A stretch of DNA of 40,499 bases from Pseudomonadota bacterium. GTDB taxonomy: Bacteria > Pseudomonadota > Alphaproteobacteria > Sphingomonadales > SMXR01. The DNA is taken from the NCBI GenBank assembly GCA_022566215.1, contig JADFJJ010000013.1:1-40499 (forward strand), written 5' to 3'. The notes below the pieces were generated by a model. That model saw only the letters and a program-made list of their open reading frames with translations. It ran no database searches and was not told where the DNA came from. Position numbers and translations under genes: made by a program. Shown here piece after piece: positions 27,675 through 37,068 of the stretch; position 1 is the first letter of the stretch, and every line of letters begins with the position of its first letter.

Positions 27675-28031
27675 ATGGCTAATACCAAAGAACTTTTTGA
27701 ACAGCGCCGGCGGCGGGTCAGAACCCAGATCAGCAAAAAAGGCGGCGGGGCTCCCCGGCTTTCCGTCCATCGCTCAGGGCGGCACATCTATGCCCAGATT
27801 ATTGATGACGCCAAGGGCGCCACGCTGGCTTCGGCCTCTACCCTGGACAAGGCCCTGAAGGGCAAGACCGGGTGCAACAAGATTGCCGCCAGCTCGGTCG
27901 GCAAGCTGATTGCCGAGCGCGGCAAAAAAGCCGGCGTTAAAGCGGTCGTGTTCGACCGCGGCGGGTTCCTCTACCACGGCAAGGTAAAAGCCCTGGCCGA
28001 CGCTGCCCGTGAAGCGGGCCTGAAATTTTAA
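27675..28031 (+). CDS. rplR: 50S ribosomal protein L18
   Basis: L18 (118 aa) binds 5S rRNA with L5. It contains the basic N-terminal tail ([15 protein letters not shown]), the [20 protein letters not shown] segment (about 25-44) and the closing [20 protein letters not shown] followed by AREAGLKF. The ATG is 7 nt after rplF. Nothing is unusual. Confidence 0.98.
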   Translation: MANTKELFEQRRRRVRTQISKKGGGAPRLSVHRSGRHIYAQIIDDAKGATLASASTLDKALKGKTGCNKIAASSVGKLIAERGKKAGVKAVVFDRGGFLYHGKVKALADAAREAGLKF

Positions 28032-28056
28032 AGAGACGAAAGTATAAGGAAAAAAG

Positions 28057-28662
28057 ATGGCGCATCCTCATCACAAAAATAGCGAACAGAGCGAACTGGT
28101 CGATCGCCTTGTGCACATCAACCGGGTCGCCAAGGTGGTCAAGGGCGGGCGGCGGTTCAGCTTTGCCGCCCTGGTGGTGGTTGGCGACCAGCGCGGCCGG
28201 GTCGGTTTCGGCCACGGCAAGGCGCGCGAGGTTCCGGAAGCTGTAAAAAAGGCTACCGATGCCGCCAAGAAAAACATGATCCGGGTGCCGCTCCGGGAAG
28301 GCCGGACGCTCCATCATGACGTCAAGGGACGCCACGGCGCCGGCAAGGTTTTGCTGAGGGCTGCCGAACCGGGCACCGGAATTATCGCCGGCGGCCCGAT
28401 GCGGGCTGTTTTTGAAACCCTCGGGGTTCAGGACGTGGTGGCCAAATCGCAGGGCTCGTCCAACCCCTATAACATGGTGCGCGCCACCTTTGATGCGCTC
28501 ACCAAACAGGCCTCGCCCCGTATGGTGGCGGCCAAGCGCGGCAAGAAAGTTTCCGAAATTGTCGCCCGCCGCGGCAATGCGCCCAAGGCTGCCGAATCAA
28601 AAGAAGAAACCGCGGCGCCAGCAGCAACAAAAGAAGCCAAGGCGTCTTCAAGGAAAAAATGA
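28057..28662 (+). CDS. rpsE: 30S ribosomal protein S5 with a short charged tail
   Basis: S5 (201 aa) helps form the mRNA entry tunnel and affects accuracy. The double-stranded-RNA-binding-like N-terminal domain has [20 protein letters not shown] (about 23-42) and [20 protein letters not shown]. The C-terminal domain has [20 protein letters not shown] followed by [20 protein letters not shown]. The conserved part ends near 170; about 30 extra residues rich in Lys, Glu and Ala follow ([20 protein letters not shown]). The stop overlaps the rpmD start (ATGA). Confidence 0.97.
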   Translation: MAHPHHKNSEQSELVDRLVHINRVAKVVKGGRRFSFAALVVVGDQRGRVGFGHGKAREVPEAVKKATDAAKKNMIRVPLREGRTLHHDVKGRHGAGKVLLRAAEPGTGIIAGGPMRAVFETLGVQDVVAKSQGSSNPYNMVRATFDALTKQASPRMVAAKRGKKVSEIVARRGNAPKAAESKEETAAPAATKEAKASSRKK

Positions 28663-28853
28663 GTGATATGGCTGAGAAAAAAACATTGAAGGTAACCCAG
28701 ACCGGCAGCCCGATCAGGCGCCCCAGGGACCAGCGCCAGACCCTGATCGGACTGGGCCTGAACAAGATGCACAAAACCAGGGAACTGGAAGACACCCCGG
28801 CGGTGCGCGGCATGATCAAGAAGGTCAGCCACCTGGTTCGCGTTGAAGATTAA
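28659..28853 (+). CDS. rpmD: 50S ribosomal protein L30
   Basis: L30 (64 aa from the overlapping ATG) has the short bacterial form: [20 protein letters not shown] (10-29), [20 protein letters not shown] and the closing [12 protein letters not shown]. The ATG at 28659 overlaps the rpsE stop by 4 nt; a second in-frame ATG at 28668 is an alternative start three codons in. rplO follows after 24 nt. Confidence 0.97.
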   Translation: MSDMAEKKTLKVTQTGSPIRRPRDQRQTLIGLGLNKMHKTRELEDTPAVRGMIKKVSHLVRVED

Positions 28854-28877
28854 AATGGAAATTTTAAGGTCAGAAAA

Positions 28878-29660
28878 ATGAAACTGAACGAATTAAGAGA
28901 TAACCCAGCAGCCAAAAAGGACCGCACCCGGGTCGGGCGCGGCCCGGGTTCCGGCAAGGGCCGGACCACCGGCCGCGGCATGAAGGGCCAGAAGTCACGC
29001 TCGGGCGTTGCCATCAAGGGTTTTGAGGGCGGCCAGATGCCGATCCACCGGCGTTTGCCGAAGCGCGGGTTTACCAACATTTTCCGCAAAACCTATGCCT
29101 TGGCGAACCTGGGACGGATCCAAAAGGCGATCGATGACAAAAAGCTCGATGCATTAAAACCGGTAACCGCAGCTGCTCTCTGTCAGGCCGGAGTCATCCA
29201 TTCCGCCAAGCAGGACGTAAAACTTCTCGCCAAGGGGGAGCTGAAAGCCAAGCTCACGATTGAAGTGGCGACCGCCAGTTCGGCCGCCATCGCCGCGGTT
29301 GAGAAAGCCGGCGGCAAGGTTGCGGTCACCCTCGACAGGGCCGCCGAGGAAGCGCGCAAGGCCGCCAAAGCCGACCGGCGCAGGAGCAAGGGAAAAAAGG
29401 CCGGCAAAAAAGCAGCACAGCAGCAGGCCAAGGCTGAGGGCGAAGCCAAAGCGAAAGGCGAGGCCAAGGCCGGCGGTGAAGCCAAACAGAAAACCGAGGC
29501 CAAGGCCGAGGGCGAAGCCAAACAGAAAACCGAGGCCAAGGCCGAGGGCGAAGCCAAACAGAAAACCGAGGCCAAGGCCGAGGGCGAAGCCAAAGCGAAA
29601 GACGAAGCCAAGCAAAAAGACGAAGCCAAACCGGCGGCGGAAGCCAAGGAAAAGGAATAA
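28878..29660 (+). CDS. rplO: 50S ribosomal protein L15 with a long tandem-repeat tail
   Basis: Residues 1-152 are a normal L15: [20 protein letters not shown], the glycine-rich [20 protein letters not shown] (25-44), and the family ending [14 protein letters not shown]15 is usually about 145-160 aa. Here another ~108 residues follow: a basic stretch ([20 protein letters not shown], 164-183) and then a Lys/Glu/Ala polyampholyte with three exact copies of a 12-residue unit ([12 protein letters not shown], 201-236). No frameshift or stop separates the parts. secY starts 42 nt downstream. Tail function is unknown. Confidence 0.95.
   Translation: MKLNELRDNPAAKKDRTRVGRGPGSGKGRTTGRGMKGQKSRSGVAIKGFEGGQMPIHRRLPKRGFTNIFRKTYALANLGRIQKAIDDKKLDALKPVTAAALCQAGVIHSAKQDVKLLAKGELKAKLTIEVATASSAAIAAVEKAGGKVAVTLDRAAEEARKAAKADRRRSKGKKAGKKAAQQQAKAEGEAKAKGEAKAGGEAKQKTEAKAEGEAKQKTEAKAEGEAKQKTEAKAEGEAKAKDEAKQKDEAKPAAEAKEKE
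29478..29585 (+). repeat. Three exact 36-bp tandem repeats inside rplO
   Basis: Copies at 29478-29513, 29514-29549 and 29550-29585 are identical at the DNA level and in frame (12 codons each). A partial fourth copy starts at 29586. Exact identity, including third positions, points to recent expansion by slippage or unequal recombination, so copy number may vary between strains. Spacers are absent, so this is not a CRISPR array. Confidence 0.9.
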
Positions 29661-29702
29661 AGGGCGGTTTTTAACACTCCCTCAAGGATGATTTGATTTA
29701 AG

Positions 29703-31046
29703 ATGGTATCAGCAGCGGAACAACTGGCGAAGAACCTGAACTTCGGCGCCCTGGTCAAGGCCACGGAGCTGAAGCATCGCATCTACTTTACCCTGGCTGC
29801 GCTGGTCATCTACCGTTTTTGCACTTATGTGCCGTTGCCCGGGATCGATCCGGTCATTCTCGAAAATATTTTCACCCAGCTGCAGCGGGAGACCGGCGGC
29901 GGCATCCTGAATATGTTCAACATGTTCTCAGGGGGCGCGCTGCAGCGCATGAGTATTATTGCGCTGAATATCATGCCGTATATTTCGTCCTCGATCATCA
30001 TGACGCTTCTGGGCAGTATGTCGCCATCGCTGGCGCAACTGAAAAAGGAAGGCGAGGCGGGACGCAAGAAGCTAAACCAGTATACCCGCATGGGCACGGT
30101 CCTGCTGACCGGTCTGCAGGGCTATGCCCTGGCGGTTGGCCTGGAAGGATTTGGCGGGGCTGGCGGCCAGAGCGCGGTCATTGATCCGGGTCTCTTTTTC
30201 CGGGTTTCCACGGTCATCACCCTGATCGGCGGCACCATGTTTTTGATGTGGCTGGGCGAACAGATTACCGCCCGGGGCATCGGCAACGGCATCTCCCTGA
30301 TCATTATGGCCGGCATTGTCTCACAGCTGCCGGTGGCGCTGGCCAACACGCTCGGGCTTAACCTGGATCCGATGCTGGTGTTCGCCCTGATCATGCTGGC
30401 GATTGGCCTGATTTACCTGATCGTCTGGGTCGAGCGCGCCCAGCGCCGGCTGATTGTGCAATACCCGAAACGACAAATGGGCAACCGGATGCAGCAGAGC
30501 GATTCCTCGCATCTGCCGATCAAGCTGAATGCCGCCGGGGTTATCCCGCCGATTTTTGCCTCGTCGCTGCTGTTTATGCCGGCCACGATTGCCTCTTTCA
30601 GCGGCCAGGGCGGGCCGGAGTGGCTGACCTACATCTCCGCTTACCTGGGCCAGGGCCAGCCGCTTTACATTGCGTTCTATGTGTCGCTGATCGTGTTTTT
30701 CGCCTTTTTCTATACCGGGATCGTTTTCAACCCTGATGACACCGCAGATAACCTGAAACAGTTCGGCGGCTTTCTCCCGGGCATCCGCCCCGGGGAAAAA
30801 ACCGCCCGCTACCTGGAATATGTTTTGACCCGGCTGACGGTTATTGGGGCCACCTATCTTTCGTTTGTTTGTGTCATCCCCGAACTGCTGATCGCCAAAC
30901 TTGCGGTGCCATTTTATCTGGGCGGAACCAGCCTGCTGATTGTCGTCAATGTGACCATGGACACGGTCGCCCAGATCCACAGCCACCTGATGGCGCACCA
31001 GTACGAAGGCCTGATCAAGAAGGCGCGGCTGAGGGGGAGGCGGTAG
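29703..31046 (+). CDS. secY: Preprotein translocase subunit SecY
   Basis: SecY (447 aa) forms the protein-conducting channel with SecE (encoded at 3265) and SecG. Ten hydrophobic spans can be recognised, starting near residues 25-42 (IYFTLAALVIYRFCTYVPLP). The plug/TM2 region has MFNMFSGGALQRMSIIALNI (about 73-92). The cytoplasmic loop basic segments include ERAQRRLIVQYPKRQMGNRM, and the cytoplasmic ending is LMAHQYEGLIKKARLRGRR. Its stop is directly followed by the adk start with no gap. Confidence 0.98.
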   Translation: MVSAAEQLAKNLNFGALVKATELKHRIYFTLAALVIYRFCTYVPLPGIDPVILENIFTQLQRETGGGILNMFNMFSGGALQRMSIIALNIMPYISSSIIMTLLGSMSPSLAQLKKEGEAGRKKLNQYTRMGTVLLTGLQGYALAVGLEGFGGAGGQSAVIDPGLFFRVSTVITLIGGTMFLMWLGEQITARGIGNGISLIIMAGIVSQLPVALANTLGLNLDPMLVFALIMLAIGLIYLIVWVERAQRRLIVQYPKRQMGNRMQQSDSSHLPIKLNAAGVIPPIFASSLLFMPATIASFSGQGGPEWLTYISAYLGQGQPLYIAFYVSLIVFFAFFYTGIVFNPDDTADNLKQFGGFLPGIRPGEKTARYLEYVLTRLTVIGATYLSFVCVIPELLIAKLAVPFYLGGTSLLIVVNVTMDTVAQIHSHLMAHQYEGLIKKARLRGRR

Positions 31047-31694
31047 ATGATTTTAATCCTGCTTGGACCCCCGGGGGCCGGCAAGGGAACACAAGCCCGG
31101 TTGATTATGGAGAAAACCGGCCTGGTGCAGCTTTCCACAGGGGACATGCTGCGCGAAGCGGTGGCGGCGGCGACCGAACAGGGCCAGGCCGCCAAAGCGG
31201 CGATGGAAGCCGGAGCGCTGGTCAGCGATGATGTAGTCATCGCCATTACCGCCGAACGGATTGAAAAAGAGGATTGCCGGGACGGATTTATCCTCGACGG
31301 GTTCCCGCGCACAGTGGCCCAGGCCGAAGCGCTGGACCGGATGCTGGATGAAAAAGGGTGCCGGCTGGACCATGTGATCGAGATCCGGGTGGACGATGAG
31401 GAATTGGTAAAACGCATCGCCGGACGGTTTGTTTGCACAAAGTGCAATGAAAATTACCACGATCCGTTTAAAAGGCCGGCGATAGAGGGGACATGCGACA
31501 AATGCGGCGGGACCAAGTTTATTCGCCGCAATGACGACCGGGAAGAAACGGTCCGCGCCAGGCTGGCCGCCTACAACCGGGAGACCGCACCCTTGCTGCC
31601 CTATTATCAAGCAAGGGGGGTCTTGAGAAGCATCGACGGCATGAACCCGATCGGCGAGGTGGCGAAAGAGATAGAATTGCTCCTGGCCGGGTAG
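31047..31694 (+). CDS. adk: Adenylate kinase, zinc-containing LID
   Basis: Adenylate kinase (215 aa) interconverts ATP plus AMP with two ADP in the cytosol. It has the P-loop GPPGAGKGT (7-15), the AMP-binding TGDMLREA (31-38) and the DGFPRT motif (84-89). The long LID domain has Cys130, Cys133, Cys150 and Cys153, a four-cysteine zinc site. It abuts secY (0-nt gap), the usual arrangement in bacteria, and precedes the alpha-operon promoter. Confidence 0.98.
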   Translation: MILILLGPPGAGKGTQARLIMEKTGLVQLSTGDMLREAVAAATEQGQAAKAAMEAGALVSDDVVIAITAERIEKEDCRDGFILDGFPRTVAQAEALDRMLDEKGCRLDHVIEIRVDDEELVKRIAGRFVCTKCNENYHDPFKRPAIEGTCDKCGGTKFIRRNDDREETVRARLAAYNRETAPLLPYYQARGVLRSIDGMNPIGEVAKEIELLLAG

Positions 31695-31710
31695 TTTTAA
31701 AGATTGGTTG

Positions 31711-31738
31711 TTGACGAATAAGGAATTGGACCTATAAT
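31711..31738 (+). promoter_or_regulatory. Strong sigma70-type promoter of the alpha operon
   Basis: TTGACG (31711-31716), 16 nt, then a perfect TATAAT (31733-31738). The expected start is near 31745, giving a leader of about 47 nt before the rpsM GTG. It lies in the 97-nt adk-rpsM spacer and lets rpsM-rpsK-rpoA-rplQ be transcribed separately from spc. Confidence 0.85.
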
Positions 31739-31791
31739 CCCGCGCCTCAGCAAGGCCGGATTGAAGATTAAGGGCGAAAAGGAGAAGAAAA

Positions 31792-32160
31792 GTGGCACGT
31801 ATTGCCGGTGTAAACATCCCGACCTCAAAGCGCGTGGAAATTGCGCTGACGTATATTCATGGCATTGGCCGGACCAGGGCAAAGAAAATTTGCACCAAAG
31901 TGGGCCTGCCGGAAGAGCGGCGGGTGCACCAGCTGACCGAACGGGAAGTCATCCAGATCCGTGAAGTGATCGACGCCGATTACATGGTGGAGGGCGACCT
32001 CAGGCGCGAGGTGGGCATGAACATCAAGCGCTTGCAGGACTTGGCGGCTTACCGTGGGATCAGGCACCGCAAGGGTCTGCCGGTCCGTGGCCAGCGCACT
32101 CACACCAACGCCAGGACCCGCAAGGGCAAGGCCAAGCCGATCGCCGGTAAAAAAGGCTAA
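31792..32160 (+). CDS. rpsM: 30S ribosomal protein S13
   Basis: S13 (122 aa) in the 30S head contacts L5 and the P-site tRNA. It starts with GTG after a strong AAAAGGAG. It shows [20 protein letters not shown] (2-21), the helix-two-turn-helix [11 protein letters not shown], and the basic C-terminus [20 protein letters not shown]. It is the first gene after the promoter at 31711. rpmJ (L36), common between secY and rpsM elsewhere, is absent here. Confidence 0.98.
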   Translation: MARIAGVNIPTSKRVEIALTYIHGIGRTRAKKICTKVGLPEERRVHQLTEREVIQIREVIDADYMVEGDLRREVGMNIKRLQDLAAYRGIRHRKGLPVRGQRTHTNARTRKGKAKPIAGKKG

Positions 32161-32195
32161 AGGCTGAGAAATTTTAAAGGAAGAAGGTTAAAAAC

Positions 32196-32588
32196 ATGGC
32201 AAAAAAAGAAGCAGGCCGGGTAAAAAAACGGTTCAAGAAGAACATCTCCAGTGGTGTCGCCCACGTGAATGCCACGTTCAACAACACCATGATTACCATT
32301 ACCGATGCCCAGGGCAATACCATCGCCTGGGCGTCCGCTGGCGGAATGGGCTTTAAAGGTTCAAGAAAATCAACACCTTACGCCGCCCAGATGGCCGCCG
32401 AGGAAGCCGGCAAAAAGGCCCAGGACCATGGGGTTAAAACCCTTGAAGTCCGGGTAAAGGGGCCCGGCTCGGGCCGTGAAAGCGCGCTTCGGGCTTTGCA
32501 AGCGGTGGGTTTGACGATTACATCCATCCGGGACGTTACCCCGATCCCGCACAATGGCTGCCGCCCGCCCAAAAGACGCCGGGTCTAA
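32196..32588 (+). CDS. rpsK: 30S ribosomal protein S11
   Basis: S11 (130 aa) lies on the 30S platform near the mRNA exit. It contains [20 protein letters not shown] (about 20-39), [20 protein letters not shown] (about 49-68), and the family ending [17 protein letters not shown]. The ATG follows AAAGGAAGAAGG. No rpsD follows; rpoA comes next after 55 nt. Confidence 0.98.
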   Translation: MAKKEAGRVKKRFKKNISSGVAHVNATFNNTMITITDAQGNTIAWASAGGMGFKGSRKSTPYAAQMAAEEAGKKAQDHGVKTLEVRVKGPGSGRESALRALQAVGLTITSIRDVTPIPHNGCRPPKRRRV

Positions 32589-32643
32589 ACGACTGCAAGA
32601 CGAATTTAACACCGATATTTAAAAAAAGGATGCGAGGTTTACC

Positions 32644-33666
32644 GTGATTCAAAAAAACTGGCAAGAACTGATTAAACCACACCGGATTGACATTGTCGCG
32701 GGCGCCGACCCGTTGCGCAAGGCCAAAATTGTCACCGAACCACTGGAGCGGGGTTTTGGCATGACGCTGGGCAACGCGCTCAGACGCGTACTGCTGTCCT
32801 CCCTCCAGGGCGGGGCGATCACCAGTATTCTGGTGGAAGGGGTGCTGCACGAATTTTCCTCGATCCCCGGGGTGCGGGAGGATGTTACCGACATCATCCT
32901 CAACATCAAAAAAATCCCGATCCGGATGATGGGTTTTACCGCCAAGAAGCTGCACCTGACGGTCACCAGCCCGGGTGAGGTGACCGCCGGACAGATTTCC
33001 GAGGTGGACGATGTCGAGATTGTCGACAAGGACCTTGTCATCTGCACCCTCGATGAAGGCGCTTCGCTGAACATGGAGCTGACGATCGAATCCGGCAAGG
33101 GCTATGTCCCGGCCGACCGCAACCGCCCGGAAGACGCCCCGATCGGCCTGATTCCGATAGATGCCCTGTTCAGCCCGGTCACCAAGGTCTCTTACAAGGT
33201 TGAGAACACCCGCGAAGGCGAAATGCTGGATTATGACAAGCTGACCCTGGAAGTGGAAACCGACGGCACCATCACGCCCGAGGACGCGGTGGCCTTCGCC
33301 GCCCGAATCCTGCAGGACCAGCTGCAGCTCTTTATCAACTTTGAAGAGCCCCAGGAGATCGTGCCCGACAAGTCCGAGGAAGAACCGGTGATCAACCCCA
33401 ACCTGTTGAAGAAGGTGGACGAGCTTGAGCTTTCGGTCCGCTCCGCCAATTGCCTCAAGAACGACAACATCGTCTACATCGGTGATCTGGTGCAAAAAAC
33501 CGAATCGGAAATGCTCCGGACCCCGAACTTCGGCCGCAAATCCCTGAACGAGATCAAGGAAGTGCTGGCCCAGATGGATCTGCGTCTTGGCATGGAACTG
33601 CAAAACTGGCCGCCCGAAAACATCGATGAGATGGCCCGCAAGATTGAAAATGAAATTCTCGGCTAA
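32644..33666 (+). CDS. rpoA: DNA-directed RNA polymerase subunit alpha
   Basis: The alpha subunit (340 aa) dimerises to start RNA polymerase assembly and binds UP elements and activators. The N-terminal domain (about 1-235) has [20 protein letters not shown] (about 30-49). The flexible linker is near 240-255. The C-terminal domain has [20 protein letters not shown] near 261-280, including the DNA-contacting Arg, and [12 protein letters not shown]. The start is GTG with GAGG upstream. rplQ follows after 28 nt. Confidence 0.98.
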   Translation: MIQKNWQELIKPHRIDIVAGADPLRKAKIVTEPLERGFGMTLGNALRRVLLSSLQGGAITSILVEGVLHEFSSIPGVREDVTDIILNIKKIPIRMMGFTAKKLHLTVTSPGEVTAGQISEVDDVEIVDKDLVICTLDEGASLNMELTIESGKGYVPADRNRPEDAPIGLIPIDALFSPVTKVSYKVENTREGEMLDYDKLTLEVETDGTITPEDAVAFAARILQDQLQLFINFEEPQEIVPDKSEEEPVINPNLLKKVDELELSVRSANCLKNDNIVYIGDLVQKTESEMLRTPNFGRKSLNEIKEVLAQMDLRLGMELQNWPPENIDEMARKIENEILG

Positions 33667-33694
33667 CCGGGATTGAATGAATTAGGAGGCAGAA

Positions 33695-34117
33695 ATGCGT
33701 CACGGTAAAAAGGGCAGAAAGCTGAACCGCACCGCGGAACACCGCAAGGCGATGTTCATGAACCTGGCTCAGGCGCTGATCAAGCACGAGCAGATCATGA
33801 CCACGCTGCCCAAGGCAAAAGAATTGAAACCGATCGCCGACAAGCTGATCACGCTTGGCAAAAAGGGTGGGCTGGCCAACCGCCGGCTGGCGATCGCCCG
33901 GCTGCAGGACCAGGGCCTGGTTGAGAAAATCTTCTCGACCCTGGCCGGGCGCTATGAAAAACGCGACGGCGGTTATACCCGGGTTCTGAAGGCGGGCTTT
34001 CGCAAAGGCGACAATGCGCCAATGGCGATCATTGAACTGGTGGACCGCGATCAAGAGGCCAGGGGTAAGGATTCCGGCCCGGTGGAAGAGGCCGGAGGGG
34101 ATCAGGCCGCGGCTTAA
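33695..34117 (+). CDS. rplQ: 50S ribosomal protein L17
   Basis: L17 (140 aa) surrounds the tunnel exit on the 50S back. It begins [20 protein letters not shown] and contains [20 protein letters not shown] (about 28-47) and [20 protein letters not shown] (about 89-108). A short charged tail follows the conserved ending IELVDR. A strong TTAGGAGGC precedes the ATG. It is the last gene of the ribosomal cluster, followed by a terminator 26 nt later. Confidence 0.98.
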   Translation: MRHGKKGRKLNRTAEHRKAMFMNLAQALIKHEQIMTTLPKAKELKPIADKLITLGKKGGLANRRLAIARLQDQGLVEKIFSTLAGRYEKRDGGYTRVLKAGFRKGDNAPMAIIELVDRDQEARGKDSGPVEEAGGDQAAA

Positions 34118-34143
34118 ATTTAGGTCCTGTAAAGTTTTCAAGG

Positions 34144-34168
34144 GGCGGTCTTGGGGCCGCCTTTTTTT
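34144..34168 (+). terminator. Rho-independent terminator of the alpha operon
   Basis: A 7-bp stem GGCGGTC/GGCCGCC (34144-34150/34155-34161, one T-G pair) with a TTGG loop is followed by seven T (34162-34168). It lies 26 nt after the rplQ stop and closes the ribosomal-protein super-cluster. Confidence 0.9.
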
Positions 34169-34240
34169 GTTAATATGCTATAGATATGCTACAACCCGGA
34201 ACGCGGAAAACGTTTTGACAGTGAGGATGTGAAATTCAAA

Positions 34241-35752
34241 ATGAAGGCCAAAATAAAGATAAGGATTATTTTCAGGAAAGCCGTGCCGCTGCTGGCAGCC
34301 TTCGGCCTGGTCTTTATGGCCTTGGACGGGGCACAAAAACCGGCCGCTCAGGAAGCTGAATTTGGCTCTGAAAGCCCTGTTGTCACGCGCCAGGTTCCCA
34401 CCGGCGAGGCCGAGGTGCTGCTGTCCTTCTCGCCGGTAGTGAAGCGGGTGGTGCCGGCGGTGGTCAATATCTACACCACCAAAAAAATCCAGGTCAGCGC
34501 TTCGCCATTTTTCAATGATCCATTTTTCCGCCGGTTTTTTGGCGATTCCACGCCCTTCGGCATGCCCAAGGAAAGGGTCGAGGGGGCGCTCGGCTCCGGT
34601 GTCCTGGTGCGCGATTACGGCATTATCGTGACCAACAACCACGTCATTGGCGGCGCTGACGAAATCCGCGTGGTGCTGGCCGACCGCCGTGAATTTGCCG
34701 CCGAGGTGGTCTTGGCCGATTCGCGCACCGACCTGGCGGTGCTCAAAATCGAGCTCAACGGAGAGCGCATTCCTTATCTGGAATTTGCCGATTCCGATAC
34801 GGTTGAGGTCGGGGATTTTTCGCTGGCGATCGGCAATCCGTTCGGGGTTGGCCAGACCGTGACCTCGGGAATAGTTTCGGCGACCGCCCGGACCAACACC
34901 GGGATCAGCGATTTCCAGTTTTTCATCCAGACCGACGCAGCGATCAATCCGGGCAATTCCGGCGGCGCGCTGGTGAGCCTGGACGGCAAACTGATTGGCA
35001 TCAATACCGCCATTTTTAGCCGCACCGGGGAAAACACCGGGATCGGCTTTGCGATTCCCTCGAACATGGTGAAAAGGGTGGTCGATGCGGCCTTGGCCAA
35101 TGGCACGATCTTGCGTCCCTGGACCGGGTTTTCGGGCCAGGACGTCGATAGCCAGATCGCCCGGAGTCTCGGCCTGGACAGGCCCGGCGGGGTGCTGGTC
35201 GACAGCCTTTACCCGGGCGGCCCGGCGGAACTGGCGGGCATTCTTCCCGGTGATGTCATCCTTGAGGTGGCGGGCCGGGAGGTGATCGATTCGCCGGGTC
35301 TTCATTTCCGCATCGCCACCGCGGAAGAGGGGGATATCCTGCTCTTAACCATCAATCGCCGCGGCCAGCTGGTTGAACTGCCGATCGCCCTGACCCTGCC
35401 GCCCGAGCACCCGCCGAAAAACCAGATCACGCTTGAAGGGCGTCACCCGTTTCAGCAGGTGACCGTGGCCAACCTGTCGCCCAGGCTGGCGGATGAGTTG
35501 GGCTGGAATTTCATGGAGACCGGGGTGATTGTGATGGAAGTGGAGACCCGTTCCCCAGCCGGGCGGCGCAATTTCATCCGCCCCGGTGATGTTATCCTCA
35601 GCCTCAATGGCGCCGCCATCGACCTGGTCAGGGATTTATCAGCGGTTCTGGCGGAGCCGTCCGAGGATTACATCTACGAACTGCGCCGCCAGGGCCGGGT
35701 GATCGAATGCGGGATCATCGGCGGGCGGTCGTTCTACTGCCGCGAAGGCTGA
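34241..35752 (+). CDS. Periplasmic Do-family serine protease (DegP/HtrA-like)
   Basis: A 503-aa HtrA-type protease for quality control of unfolded envelope proteins. It has an N-terminal signal or anchor (basic KIKIRIIFRK, then hydrophobic to about residue 30) and a trypsin-like domain with His134 in TNNHVIGG, Asp164 in RTDLAVLK and Ser240 in NPGNSGGAL. Two PDZ domains follow (about 285-375 and 405-490). An insert FFNDPFFRRFFGDSTPFG resembles the LA loop of Do proteases. The frame can start at GTG 34229, but GAGGA upstream fits the ATG at 34241 better. The stop shares one base with the rarA ATG. Whether it is DegP, DegQ or DegS-like is not decided by sequence inspection; two PDZ domains argue against DegS. 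Confidence 0.93.
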   Translation: MKAKIKIRIIFRKAVPLLAAFGLVFMALDGAQKPAAQEAEFGSESPVVTRQVPTGEAEVLLSFSPVVKRVVPAVVNIYTTKKIQVSASPFFNDPFFRRFFGDSTPFGMPKERVEGALGSGVLVRDYGIIVTNNHVIGGADEIRVVLADRREFAAEVVLADSRTDLAVLKIELNGERIPYLEFADSDTVEVGDFSLAIGNPFGVGQTVTSGIVSATARTNTGISDFQFFIQTDAAINPGNSGGALVSLDGKLIGINTAIFSRTGENTGIGFAIPSNMVKRVVDAALANGTILRPWTGFSGQDVDSQIARSLGLDRPGGVLVDSLYPGGPAELAGILPGDVILEVAGREVIDSPGLHFRIATAEEGDILLLTINRRGQLVELPIALTLPPEHPPKNQITLEGRHPFQQVTVANLSPRLADELGWNFMETGVIVMEVETRSPAGRRNFIRPGDVILSLNGAAIDLVRDLSAVLAEPSEDYIYELRRQGRVIECGIIGGRSFYCREG

Positions 35753-37068
35753 TGGATTTATTCGGCCAGCAGCAGGCAGGGGCGGAAGGTTACCGCCCGC
35801 TGGCTGACCGTCTGCGCCCGAAAACCCTTACCGATGTGGTCGGCCAGGACCACCTGACCGGCGGGTCCGGCCCGATCACCCGGATGGTCGGCGACCAGCA
35901 CCCCTCATCGTTCGTCCTGTGGGGGCCGCCGGGGTCCGGCAAGACCACCATCGCGGTCCTGTTTGCCAAGGAATGCCGGCTGGTGTTCATGCAGGTTACG
36001 GCCACTTCGTCCGGGGTCGGGGAGTTGAGGAAGATTTTCGATGCCGCCGGCAAGCACCGCCAGACCGGCAAACAGGTGTTGTTGTTCGTCGATGAAATTC
36101 ACCGCTTCAACCGTTCGCAGCAGGACAGTTTTCTCCCTTACGTGGAAAAGGGCACGGTCATTCTGGTCGGGGCGACTACTGAGAATCCCTCGTTCGAGCT
36201 GAACGCCGCGCTCTTGTCCCGGCTCCAGGTTTTTGTCCTGAACCGGCTGGACGAAGTGGCGCTTGAGGTGTTGCTGCAAAGGGCCGAGGAGTTCTATGGC
36301 AAACAGGCGCCGCTCACCGGTGAGGCCCGCATCGCGCTCAAGGCGATGGCCGACGGGGATGGCCGCTATCTGCTCAACGCGGCGGAAATCCTGCTGACCC
36401 TGAAAAACAAAAAAGCCATTGATTCCAAAGGCTTGGCGGATGTTCTTCAAAAGCGCGTGCCGGTTTATGACAAGGACCGGGAGGGCCATTACAACCTGAT
36501 CAGCGCGCTCCACAAATCGCTCCGCGGCTCGGATGTGGACGCGGCATTGTACTGGCTGGCGCGGATGCTGGTGGCCGGGGAAAACCCCCTGTATATCGTC
36601 CGCCGGCTGGTGCGGTTTGCTTCCGAAGACGTTGGCCTGGCGGACCCGGAGGCGATCCACCAGGCGCTCGCCGCCAAGGACGCCTACGATTTTCTGGGGT
36701 CGCCCGAGGGCGAGCTGCAAATCGCCCAGGCGGTCATATATCTCGCCACCGCGCCCAAGTCCAACGCCGCTTATGCGGCCGAAACATCCTCCCGCCAGGC
36801 GGCCCGGGAGAGCGGTTCATTAATGCCGCCCAGGCACATTCTGAACGCGCCGACAAAACTGATGAAAGAGATCGGCTACGGCCAGGGCTACCGCTACGAC
36901 CACAATGAGCGGGATGCTTTCTCGGGCCAGAACTATTTCCCCGAGGAAATGAAACGGGCCGGCTTCTATGCCCCGAAACAGACTGGTTTCGAGCGCGAGC
37001 TGAAAAAGCGGCTTGATTACTGGGCCAAACTTCGGGCGAAAGCGGGCCCGACTAAAGGAAAACAATGA
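35752..37068 (+). CDS. rarA: Replication-associated recombination protein RarA (MgsA family ATPase)
   Basis: A 438-aa AAA+ ATPase of the RarA/MgsA/WRNIP1 family, acting at stalled replication forks. It has a conserved N-terminus PLADRLRPKTLTDVVGQDHL, Walker A GPPGSGKTT near 57-65, Walker B LLFVDEIHRFN near 110-120 and sensor GATTENPSF. The tetramerisation C-terminus includes ARMLVAGENPLYIVRRLVRF followed by ASEDVGLADP. The frame opens at 35707, but the ATG at 35752 gives the family start MDLFG and overlaps the upstream stop by one base. Its stop overlaps the next start by 4 nt (ATGA). Confidence 0.96.
   Translation: MDLFGQQQAGAEGYRPLADRLRPKTLTDVVGQDHLTGGSGPITRMVGDQHPSSFVLWGPPGSGKTTIAVLFAKECRLVFMQVTATSSGVGELRKIFDAAGKHRQTGKQVLLFVDEIHRFNRSQQDSFLPYVEKGTVILVGATTENPSFELNAALLSRLQVFVLNRLDEVALEVLLQRAEEFYGKQAPLTGEARIALKAMADGDGRYLLNAAEILLTLKNKKAIDSKGLADVLQKRVPVYDKDREGHYNLISALHKSLRGSDVDAALYWLARMLVAGENPLYIVRRLVRFASEDVGLADPEAIHQALAAKDAYDFLGSPEGELQIAQAVIYLATAPKSNAAYAAETSSRQAARESGSLMPPRHILNAPTKLMKEIGYGQGYRYDHNERDAFSGQNYFPEEMKRAGFYAPKQTGFERELKKRLDYWAKLRAKAGPTKGKQ

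Noticed and set aside
29478-29585. Tandem repeat considered as a CRISPR array or regulatory array
   Set aside because: The units are contiguous, without spacers, in frame and coding within rplO.
34214-34219. TTGACA before the protease gene as a promoter -35
   Set aside because: The matching -10 would fall on the start codon and is poor. A weak alternative overlaps the terminator, so no promoter is called.
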